This document shows, one piece after another, positions 33,401 through 40,222 of a DNA stretch of 40,222 bases. Below the pieces are notes generated by a model. That model made no database searches. It was not told the DNA's origin and worked only from the letters and a program-made list of their open reading frames with translations. The stretch comes from CADEEX01 sp040081555. GTDB taxonomy: Bacteria > Acidobacteriota > Vicinamibacteria > Vicinamibacterales > CAVVIG01. The DNA lies in the NCBI GenBank assembly GCA_040081555.1, contig JBEBGG010000016.1, positions 1-40,222 of the forward strand. The letters are read 5' to 3'. Position numbers and translations under genes: made by a program. The number at the start of each line of letters is the position of its first letter. Within the stretch, counting starts at the first letter, position 1.

Positions 33401-33805
33401 CTACTCGTCCTGATCGGCTCGCGTGCCGCGCCCGGCCTTGATGCTGCCGCGTCGCTTCTTGGTCGTCAGCCGTTTTTCCTTCGACGCCGCCTTGGGCTTG
33501 GTGGCGCGACGCGGACGCGGACGGACCGACGCCCGCGCAATGAGTGCCATGAGCCGCTCGCGCGCGGCCTCGCGGTTCTGCGTCTGCGTCCGATGCTCGC
33601 GGCTATCGATGAGTAGGCGCCCGTCGGACGAGATTCGACTACCGGCCAGCACAAGGAGGCGGGCTTTGACGTCGGCAGGCAGCGCCGAACCGGCCACGTC
33701 GAATCTCAATTCGACGGCCGTCGCGACTTTGTTGACATTCTGGCCGCCCGGCCCTGAGGCGCGCACGAACCGCTCCTCGAGAAGACGTTCATCAATCTCG
33801 AACAC
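33401..33805 (-). CDS. arfB: Alternative ribosome-rescue factor ArfB
   Basis: A 134-aa peptidyl-tRNA hydrolase that frees stalled ribosomes on truncated mRNA. The catalytic GGQ is in SGPGGQNVNKVAT, followed by ELRFD, and the C-terminal tail is basic (KPKAASKEKRLTTKKRRGS), which enters the empty mRNA channel in known ArfB. Length matches E. coli YaeJ/ArfB. It is the first gene of the minus-strand cluster, and its stop abuts the ATG of the RNase A-like toxin, so they are likely on one transcript. Confidence 0.92.
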   Translation of the reverse strand: MFEIDERLLEERFVRASGPGGQNVNKVATAVELRFDVAGSALPADVKARLLVLAGSRISSDGRLLIDSREHRTQTQNREAARERLMALIARASVRPRPRRATKPKAASKEKRLTTKKRRGSIKAGRGTRADQDE

Positions 33806-33841
33806 TCAAACAGTGTACTAGGGCCAGCCAGGGTCAGGTGC

Positions 33842-34969
33842 TCAACGTGCGCCGAAATCAATGGCGAGCGTGACCGGTTCGACGGTGACGGTCATCGTCT
33901 GGCGACGCTCAACGCCGGCCGCATTGCGAACCACGATCTCACGCGTGCCAACGGCGATGGCGATCTCGGTGAGCGGCGTGCCGCCAACCAGCACACCATC
34001 CACCAGCACTTCGGCAGGTGTCGACGCGGTGATCGACAGCTTCGACGCCGGGGGCTCCACCGAGATCGACGTGGTCTCGCCCGGACGCACCTCAACCGTG
34101 CGCGCGGCCGAGAACCCGACCCGACGATTCTCGAACCGCAGCTCGTGCACGCCCGGCGGCAGTAGCAGCTGGTTGCTCTCATCAAGGCGCAGACCGTGCC
34201 CTTCCTCAAACAGCTGGAGGTCCAGGGAAGACGAGACGTGCAGCCAACCGGAATAGATGGCCTCGTTCACCTGCGTCGTCCTGCCGTGGGACACGACGAC
34301 GGGGTGCTGGACGAAGCCGGCCTCGCTCTTGAGCGCCACCGTGTGCGTGCCGACCACCACATCGTTCAGCGTGAGGGGCGTGAGGCCGCGCTCGCGTCCA
34401 TCGATGATGACGTGCGCGCCGGACGGGTTGGACTCAATCTGGAGGCGCCCCGTGCGGCGAACAGGGGCGACTCGCTCCGTCGGGTTCGGCTTGGGCGACG
34501 GCGCCTGAGGGGCCGGCCTCGGGCGATCGAAGACGCTCACATGTTGTCCCGCCGCGCGAAGCTGCGCCTTCACCACCCCCGACCACTGCGGCCACGATGA
34601 TCTCGCCGTGCCAATCAGTGCAATGACTGCCAGGCTGGCGAAGGCTGGCTTCCAGACGCGCGCGGCCATCGGCCACGCACGCGACCACAGCGCAGCCAGG
34701 AAACGCGCGAGCGCTTTGAGACCCGCCCCGACGTCAACCCGCACGCGCATTGGAGCTGGAGCCACCACATCTTGTTCAGTGCTGTGCACGGTGTCCGGCT
34801 CATCGCCAATTGGGGTGAACAGCGATCGGGTGCCCGCGGGTATAGACGTCGGCGCGCGCAGTGGTGTGAGGTGCGCCGGAGCGACCCCATGCCTGGCGGC
34901 CTGCTGGACATGGACCCATCCCCTCAGCGCCTGAGCGGCGACCAATAGCTGTGTGCGGCGTTCGTCCAT
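33842..34969 (-). CDS. PEGA-domain membrane protein
   Basis: A 375-aa protein with a hydrophilic N-terminal half (residues 1-100), one hydrophobic segment (about 105-122, FASLAVIALIG), a proline-rich linker (148-170) and two PEGA domains (~175-215: GRLQIESNPSGAHVIIDG; ~309-350: SKLSITASTPAEVLVDG). Between them is a beta-rich module. The topology suggests a cytoplasmic head and a periplasmic PEGA region. The ATG at 34969 is preferred, although upstream in-frame starts run to 35092, overlapping the divergent gene. Its divergent neighbour carries a PilZ domain, which may link the two. No catalytic domain is seen. Confidence 0.65.
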   Translation of the reverse strand: MDERRTQLLVAAQALRGWVHVQQAARHGVAPAHLTPLRAPTSIPAGTRSLFTPIGDEPDTVHSTEQDVVAPAPMRVRVDVGAGLKALARFLAALWSRAWPMAARVWKPAFASLAVIALIGTARSSWPQWSGVVKAQLRAAGQHVSVFDRPRPAPQAPSPKPNPTERVAPVRRTGRLQIESNPSGAHVIIDGRERGLTPLTLNDVVVGTHTVALKSEAGFVQHPVVVSHGRTTQVNEAIYSGWLHVSSSLDLQLFEEGHGLRLDESNQLLLPPGVHELRFENRRVGFSAARTVEVRPGETTSISVEPPASKLSITASTPAEVLVDGVLVGGTPLTEIAIAVGTREIVVRNAAGVERRQTMTVTVEPVTLAIDFGAR

Positions 34970-35059
34970 CGGCAAGGGTGTCAGTCCAGCGATCGCTCTT
35001 GCAAACTTGATGACCACTTTCAGGTCAGTGATCGGCCGGCCAAGAAAGCGGAATCTACA

Positions 35060-37351
35060 TTGCAATACGTAGGGAGTGAGCGACGCGACCACCGCATGAA
35101 GCCGTCAGTTTCAGCACAGCCGATCACGCTTCTGTCAGTCGACGTACCGGTTCCGTACGTGACGGACGCGGCGAGGAAACGTCTCGAGGCCCTCCGCGGC
35201 GCCGTCGACGTCCGTCTCGAGGCGCTCGAAGCCGCGATCGCCGACCCGTCTCGAGGTGATTCGCTCGAGGCGCTCATCCTCGACCTGTCGCGCGTCGCCA
35301 CTGAAGAGGCGCACGCCACAGCCGTGCTGGCGTGTGAGGACGGACGCATTGCGTCTGACGCGCAGGTCGCGCACGCCAAGTCGGCGGCGCAGAGCGCGAT
35401 TGAACAGGAGCGTAGGTCGGCCGCTGCGATCATCGAGCAGGAACGCAAGTCAGCCGCGGCCGCCATCGAGCAGGAACGTCTAGCGGCACAGGCCGCCATC
35501 GCGCAGGAACGGGAGGCGTCGCAGGCGACGATCGAGACGGAATGGGCGGCGGCCCGCAGCACTGCCGACAAGGAGCGCGCCTCGGCGCATGCACTGGTCG
35601 AGAAAGAACGTCTGACCGCGCAGTCGCTTGTCGAGCACGAGCGGCATTCGGCCCAGGCGGTCGTCGAACAAGAGAGGGCGGCAGCGAAGGCGCAGGTGGC
35701 ACAGGCGCAGGCCGCCGCCGCGGCGCTCGTCGAGCGCGCGACACACGAGGCGCAGGCGAAAGCGGACGCCCAGACCACCGCCGCACGGCGCGCTGTGGAG
35801 CAGGCAGAAGGACAGCTGTCGGGCGAGCGGGCGCGGACGGCCGAACTGGCTGCAGACCTCGATGCCGCGCGGCAGCGCATCGCAGCACTGGAACAGGCGC
35901 TCCGCGAGCGGGAGCATGCGCTGGAGCAGCTGCGCTCCACCGCGGCGCAGGAGCAACGCGACCACGCCGAGACACGCGCACAACTGGCGGTTGAGCGCAG
36001 CGGCTCAAGCGAACTTCGCACCGTGGCCGCGCGCGCCCAGGAGGAAGCCGTGCGGGCGGCCGCGCAGCTCGCTGCCCACGAACAGCAGCAGGCGCAGTCG
36101 CGCGGAGTGCACGCCGACCTGGTGGCAGAGATCGAGCGCGCCCAGCAGCAGCACGATGAACTGCGCGGCGCGCTTGCCGCGCAGCAGCAGCAACTGGACG
36201 ACGAGCGAGTGGCGGGTGCGGAGCTTCGTCGAGCCCTGCTGCAGGCCGAGTCGCGACTGAACGCCGCGGTCGAATCAGAGCGGGCCGCGCACGATGAGAT
36301 CCACGCGTCGGCCAGCCGGGATGAGGAACGCGTCCGCGCGGCAATTGACGCCGAGCGCGCCGTGTCGGCCGAGCTGCGCGACCAGGCCGCCCGAGCCGAA
36401 GCCACGGCCCAGGCGGCCGACAATCAGCTCAACGCGCTGAGGGCTGAACACCAGCGGCTGCAGGCCACACTCCAGGCAGAACGACTGAAGGCCGCGACCG
36501 TCCTCGAACAGACCCACGCGGACGCCGCGGCCGCCGTCGAGCGCATCCGCAGCGACGCCGACTCGCGCCTCGAACGCGACCGACTACAGGCGCAGGCACT
36601 GCTCGAGAGCGAGCGTGACACCAGTCGCGAACTCCGCCGAGAAATCGAAGAGGCCCGTCATCAGCTCTCGGTGCTGGTGGATGCCAAGGACCAGTCGGTC
36701 ATGGGCGCCGAAGCCACGCAAGAGGCCCTCGCCCACTCCCGCACCGAGGTGCGCGGCCTGCGCGACGATCTCGAAGCGGCGCGAACACGCCTCGCACAGC
36801 TGGCGGGCGAACACGCCGACATCATCGGTAGCCTCACACAGACCGAATCACGCCTCGCCCTGACCGTGCGCGAACGAGACGAGCTTGCCGCCCAAGTGGC
36901 TCGGTCGGCCGCCGTGCCCGCGCACCAACACCCGGCGGCGCCGGAGCCACCGGCGCCGGTCCCAGCGCCCAAATCAAAGAAGGCCGCTGAGAAGGCAGCA
37001 CCCGTCGCCGAAACGGAGTGGACGGCCGTGCGCATGGCCGAACGGTACACCTTTCCAGACGCGCTCGAGGTGCAGGTCAATTCCAGCGCCAGCACGTTGG
37101 TGAATCTGTCTGTCGGCGGCTGCCAGGTACTCTCCGGGGCGACGCTCAAGCCCAATCAACCGGTAAAACTGTCCCTGCCTCACGAGCCCAAAGCCATCGC
37201 CTGCGCGGGCAAGGTCATCTGGGCCAAGCTCGAGGCGGCGGGCAAAGGGCGCACGGGTGGCTACCGCGCCGGCATTGAGTTCAGCCGCGCCGACGAAGCG
37301 GTGCTCGAGGCGTTCATCAAGAGACACAAGGGAGTGCCAGAGGTGCCATAG
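35060..37351 (+). CDS. Long coiled-coil protein with C-terminal PilZ domain
   Basis: A 763-aa protein. Residues ~30-110 are a short globular region; residues ~111-650 are an almost uninterrupted alanine/glutamate/glutamine-rich coiled coil; a proline-rich linker (~640-655) leads to a PilZ-like domain: RMAERYTFPDALEVQV, NLSVGGCQVLS, IACAGKVIWAKL, YRAGIEF. RMAER and NLSVGG fit the c-di-GMP-binding RxxxR and [D/N]xSxxG motifs. Residues 111-253 are thirteen 11-residue repeats. The start is uncertain: TTG at 35060 or ATG at 35096. The opposite strand carries a long open frame that is a shadow. Role in surface motility or envelope organisation is inference. Confidence 0.75.
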   Translation: MQYVGSERRDHRMKPSVSAQPITLLSVDVPVPYVTDAARKRLEALRGAVDVRLEALEAAIADPSRGDSLEALILDLSRVATEEAHATAVLACEDGRIASDAQVAHAKSAAQSAIEQERRSAAAIIEQERKSAAAAIEQERLAAQAAIAQEREASQATIETEWAAARSTADKERASAHALVEKERLTAQSLVEHERHSAQAVVEQERAAAKAQVAQAQAAAAALVERATHEAQAKADAQTTAARRAVEQAEGQLSGERARTAELAADLDAARQRIAALEQALREREHALEQLRSTAAQEQRDHAETRAQLAVERSGSSELRTVAARAQEEAVRAAAQLAAHEQQQAQSRGVHADLVAEIERAQQQHDELRGALAAQQQQLDDERVAGAELRRALLQAESRLNAAVESERAAHDEIHASASRDEERVRAAIDAERAVSAELRDQAARAEATAQAADNQLNALRAEHQRLQATLQAERLKAATVLEQTHADAAAAVERIRSDADSRLERDRLQAQALLESERDTSRELRREIEEARHQLSVLVDAKDQSVMGAEATQEALAHSRTEVRGLRDDLEAARTRLAQLAGEHADIIGSLTQTESRLALTVRERDELAAQVARSAAVPAHQHPAAPEPPAPVPAPKSKKAAEKAAPVAETEWTAVRMAERYTFPDALEVQVNSSASTLVNLSVGGCQVLSGATLKPNQPVKLSLPHEPKAIACAGKVIWAKLEAAGKGRTGGYRAGIEFSRADEAVLEAFIKRHKGVPEVP
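35390..35818 (+). repeat. Thirteen 33-base coding repeats (hendecad coiled coil)
   Basis: Within the PilZ coiled-coil gene, thirteen consecutive 11-codon units follow a loose [AS]-x-[VI]-E-x-E-R-x-[AS]-A pattern (for example AIEQERRSA, AVVEQERAAAK). The eleven-residue period is typical of right-handed, less twisted coiled coils. The DNA copies are diverged, so the period is held by selection or old duplication, not recent slippage. Confidence 0.7.
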
Positions 37352-37409
37352 GTGCGCCACGGCGCCAAGGGCCGGGGCGTGATTGGGACCGCGCTACACT
37401 GGCCCTCTG

Positions 37410-40031
37410 ATGTCGCGTTTGTCCATGCGCTCGCTCTCGCTCGCGAGCATCTGCCTGGCCACAACGCTCGAACACGGCCCGTGTCTGGCTGCTCAACCAG
37501 CGGACCGCGACCTGTTCGAGCCCGGCGTCTCGCAATCGCTCGCCGAAGCACGCGCCGCTCGTGTCTCGGACGTTCACTACCGCCTGCTCTTCCGCATTCC
37601 CCACACACGCAGTGAGCGAATCACTGGTCACGCCATCATCGATTTTGCGCTCGCCGACACGCGGGCGCCGCTGGCCCTGGACTTCTCGCCATCGGGCACG
37701 CCGGTCGTCACGGTGACCGCGGTCAACGGCGAGACCTCTCCCACGATATTTCGCAACGGGCACATCGTGCTGCAACCGAGCGCGCTCAGAGCTGGACACA
37801 ACCGCGTCGAGGTCGAGTTCGAGGCCGGCGACACACCGCTCAACCGCAACGACGATTTTCTTTACACGATCTTCGTGCCGGCCCGCGCGCACGAAGCCTT
37901 TCCAGTCTTCGACCAGCCGGATCTGAAAGCCCGTTGGACGCTCAGCCTCGAGGTGCCTGACGGGTGGGCGACCCTCGCCAACGGTGCCGAGACAGCCCGC
38001 GAGTCAGTGAACGGACGCACGCGGGTGAGCTTCGCCGAAACGGCGCCCATCGCGTCGTACCTGTTTGCCTTTGCCGCTGGGAAGTTCCAGATCGACACAG
38101 CCACGCGCAACGGCCGCACGTTCCGCATGTTTCATCGCGAAACAGACACGCAGAAGGTGGCGCGCAACCGCGACGCGATATTCGATCTCCATGCCGCGGC
38201 GCTCGACTGGATGGAGCGCTACACGGCAATCCCCTATCCGTTCGGCAAGTTCGATTTTCTGCTGGTGCCGGCCTTCCAGTTCGGGGGCATGGAACACCCA
38301 GGAGCGGTGTTCTACAACAGCGCCGGTCTGATGCTTGACGAATCCGCCACACAGAACCAGCAGCTCGAACGCGCCAGCACCATCTCGCACGAGACGGCAC
38401 ACATGTGGTTCGGCGACCTGGTGACCATGCGTTGGTTCACGGACGTGTGGATGAAAGAGGTCTTTGCCAACTTCATGGCCGCAAAGATCGTGAATCCGTC
38501 ATTTCCCGGCATCAACCACGCGCTCCGCTTTCTGCACGCCCATTATCCGGCCGCCTACGATGTCGACCGCACGCTGGGGACCAACGCGATTCGGCAGCCA
38601 CTCGACAATCTGAAGAACGCCGGCGCGTTGTACGGCGCCATCATCTACCAGAAGGCGCCCATCGTAATGCGCCAGCTTGAAACGCTGGTGGGCGAGGTCC
38701 CCTTCCGCGACGGTCTTCGCGAGTATCTGCGCAGCTACGCGTTTGGCAACGCCTCGTGGCCAGATCTCATCAGCCTCCTCGATGCAAAGAGCCCCGACGA
38801 CCTGGCGGCGTGGAGCCACGCCTGGGTGGAGGAAGCGGGCCGGCCAATTGTGCGAACCTCGCTCGCGAGCGCGAATGGACGCATCACCAGCCTGACGTTG
38901 ACACAGAGCGATCCGTACCCGGCACGCGGCCTCAACTGGACGCAGGACGTGCAAGTGACGCTCGGTTACGACATGGCGGAGCGCGCGGTGCCCATCCGGC
39001 TCCACGGACAGCAGACCGACCTCGGCGCGGCTCGCGGCCTGCCGACGCCTCGCTACGTGCTCGTCAACGGCGGCGGCCGTGCCTATGGTGAACTGCATCT
39101 CGATCGTGAGAGCCTGCTCTGGCTCTCCACGCACACCCCGGAGATCACTGATGCGCTCACGCGAGGCAGCGCCTGGCTGACACTCTGGGACGCGGTGCTC
39201 AGTGGCGAACTGAAGGCCGCCACGTTCTTCGATCTCGTGCTCGACGCATTGCCGAAGGAAACAGACGAACTCAACATGCAACGCGTGCTCGGCATGCTCG
39301 GGCAGACGTTCTGGATCTTCATCTCACCCGAGGAACGTGCGACGCGCGCGGCCTCCATGGAGCGTGTGCTCCGGGCGCAACTCGGCGCCGCCGACACGGT
39401 CTCTCGGCGTAGCGCCTACTTTTCCGCGCTGCGCAACGTCGCATCCACACCTGATACCGTCACCTGGCTCACACGCGTCTGGCGACGCGAGGTCACCGTG
39501 GACGGACTCCCGCTGGCTGAAAACGACTTCATCGTGTTGGCCGAGGAGCTGGTCGTGCGGGAGGTGCCAGGCTGGAAGGCGCTGCTGGACGAGCAGATCG
39601 TGCGCACGTTGAACCCCGACCGCAAGGCGCGGCTGCAGTTTGTGGCGCCAGCGCTTTCCGCCGATCCCGCCGAGCGCGATCGGTTCTTCGCCTCGCTCTC
39701 CACGCTCGCCAACCGGCGGCGCGAGCCGTGGGTCCTTGACGGACTGCACTACCTGCACCATCCGCTGCGTTCGGCGAAGTCGGTGAAATACCTCCGGCCG
39801 AGTCTCGACCTGTTGCAGGACATCCAACAGACTGGCGATATCTTCTTCCCGACGCGGTGGATGGGGACGACGCTCGCCGGTCACCGCTCGGTTGAGGCGG
39901 CCAACATCGTATGGGCGTTCCTGCGCGAGGCCGGCAACAACTATCCCGACCGGTTGCGCCGCACGATTCTCACCGCGGGTGACGACCTCTTTCGTGCCAG
40001 CGGCGTACGCTCGGCGCGACCGCCCCAATAA
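37410..40031 (+). CDS. M1 family metallo-aminopeptidase
   Basis: An 873-aa secreted or periplasmic aminopeptidase of peptidase family M1. Zinc site: H327ETAH331 and E350 (HEXXH-X18-E). The exopeptidase motif, usually GAMEN, reads GGMEH (M294), so the asparagine is replaced by histidine. The N-terminal beta domain and the C-terminal helical domain are complete. Signal peptide: SRLSMRSLSLASICLATTLEHGPCLA. The start is the ATG at 37410; an in-frame ATG-like start at 37383 would add nine residues ahead of the signal peptide. Gap of 58 bases after the PilZ gene; a methyltransferase follows after 13 bases. Confidence 0.92.
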   Translation: MSRLSMRSLSLASICLATTLEHGPCLAAQPADRDLFEPGVSQSLAEARAARVSDVHYRLLFRIPHTRSERITGHAIIDFALADTRAPLALDFSPSGTPVVTVTAVNGETSPTIFRNGHIVLQPSALRAGHNRVEVEFEAGDTPLNRNDDFLYTIFVPARAHEAFPVFDQPDLKARWTLSLEVPDGWATLANGAETARESVNGRTRVSFAETAPIASYLFAFAAGKFQIDTATRNGRTFRMFHRETDTQKVARNRDAIFDLHAAALDWMERYTAIPYPFGKFDFLLVPAFQFGGMEHPGAVFYNSAGLMLDESATQNQQLERASTISHETAHMWFGDLVTMRWFTDVWMKEVFANFMAAKIVNPSFPGINHALRFLHAHYPAAYDVDRTLGTNAIRQPLDNLKNAGALYGAIIYQKAPIVMRQLETLVGEVPFRDGLREYLRSYAFGNASWPDLISLLDAKSPDDLAAWSHAWVEEAGRPIVRTSLASANGRITSLTLTQSDPYPARGLNWTQDVQVTLGYDMAERAVPIRLHGQQTDLGAARGLPTPRYVLVNGGGRAYGELHLDRESLLWLSTHTPEITDALTRGSAWLTLWDAVLSGELKAATFFDLVLDALPKETDELNMQRVLGMLGQTFWIFISPEERATRAASMERVLRAQLGAADTVSRRSAYFSALRNVASTPDTVTWLTRVWRREVTVDGLPLAENDFIVLAEELVVREVPGWKALLDEQIVRTLNPDRKARLQFVAPALSADPAERDRFFASLSTLANRRREPWVLDGLHYLHHPLRSAKSVKYLRPSLDLLQDIQQTGDIFFPTRWMGTTLAGHRSVEAANIVWAFLREAGNNYPDRLRRTILTAGDDLFRASGVRSARPPQ

Positions 40032-40044
40032 CCGGAGACACTTC

Positions 40045-40222
40045 ATGTCCGACCCCTACAAGCCGTTCAAGGACGCACAGAAAGCCAGCTGGGCTCATTT
40101 TGCTGCCCTTCAGTCACTCACCATTCCGCCAGCGGCGCAGCTGGTAGCGCACGCGCGCATCCATGCGGGTGCACGGGTGCTCGACGTCGGCTGCGGCACG
40201 GGCGTGGTCGCAATCACGGCCG
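40045..40222 (+). CDS. SAM-dependent methyltransferase, truncated by window end
   Basis: The first 59 residues of a class I methyltransferase. After SDPYKPFKDAQKASWAHFAALQSLTIPPAAQL comes the SAM-binding motif VLDVGCGTGVVAITA. A GGAGA ribosome site lies seven bases before the ATG at 40045. The C-terminal portion and substrate region lie beyond the window. The gene closely follows the M1 peptidase and is likely co-transcribed. Confidence 0.8.
   Translation, partial: MSDPYKPFKDAQKASWAHFAALQSLTIPPAAQLVAHARIHAGARVLDVGCGTGVVAITA

Noticed and set aside
35390..35818. 33-base periodic repeats that might suggest a CRISPR array or minisatellite.
   Set aside because: The units are directly adjacent, diverged and in frame, so they are protein repeats, not spacer-separated repeats.
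35020..36423. Serine/alanine-rich minus-strand open frame of 467 codons.
   Set aside because: It is the mirror of the coiled-coil gene's repetitive codons, with no protein-family features.

Overview
The window is GC-rich, densely coded chromosomal DNA from a Gram-negative bacterium. Tat and lipoprotein signals, outer-membrane-type proteins, many secreted proteins of unknown function and PEGA proteins suggest an Acidobacteriota-type organism, possibly Vicinamibacteria. That placement is inference from gene content; there is no rRNA here to fix it. No phage, insertion sequence or CRISPR array was seen.

Layout. 1-2.1 kb: a CPBP membrane protease and a JmjC/cupin oxygenase closed by a strong hairpin terminator. 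2.1-5.3 kb: an exported protein with a Tat-like leader, divergent from a nucleotidyltransferase / PqqD-like / HprK-like kinase cassette that looks like part of a peptide- or protein-modification system, followed by a CHRD gene fossil. 5.3-7.5 kb: an AT3-SGNH acyltransferase and tRNA-Arg(TCT). 7.6-12 kb: secreted proteins, a collapsed TPR lipoprotein, a truncated globin and a PEGA/Ig-like protein. 12-13.4 kb: a nucleotide pyrophosphatase/phosphodiesterase-like lipoprotein. 13.4-21.6 kb: a redox block with pntA-pntB on the plus strand and, on the minus strand, a 2-oxoacid:ferredoxin oxidoreductase (korA-korB) behind a GltD-like FAD/4Fe-4S oxidoreductase. 21.7-28.6 kb: a diheme cytochrome c, an OB-fold-like lipoprotein, a ferritin-like/CDGSH fusion, a beta-helix lipoprotein, a cysteine-free HesB-rhodanese fusion, a DUF4412-like protein and an FMN reductase. 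28.6-31.8 kb: a beta-barrel-like protein and speA. 31.8-33.8 kb: a compact minus-strand cluster of arfB, an RNase A-like lipoprotein toxin, a CdiI-like immunity protein, a 2Fe-2S ferredoxin and a small membrane protein with a probable CTG start. 33.8-40.2 kb: a PEGA membrane protein, a long hendecad-repeat coiled coil ending in PilZ, an M1 aminopeptidase and the start of a methyltransferase.

How the genes work together. PntAB couples NADH/NADPH exchange to the proton gradient, while the Kor enzyme and the NAD(P)H-type oxidoreductase exchange electrons with ferredoxin, so 13-22 kb reads as a low-potential electron hub.

The most interesting locus is the toxin-immunity pair at 32541-33400. A stand-alone lipoprotein carries an RNase A-like CdiA-CT toxin domain, with candidate catalytic residues at the expected spacing. 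It overlaps by four bases a CdiI-type immunity gene and sits directly behind the ribosome-rescue gene arfB. Second is the divergent exported-protein / NTase-PqqD-HprK cassette at 2142-5169.
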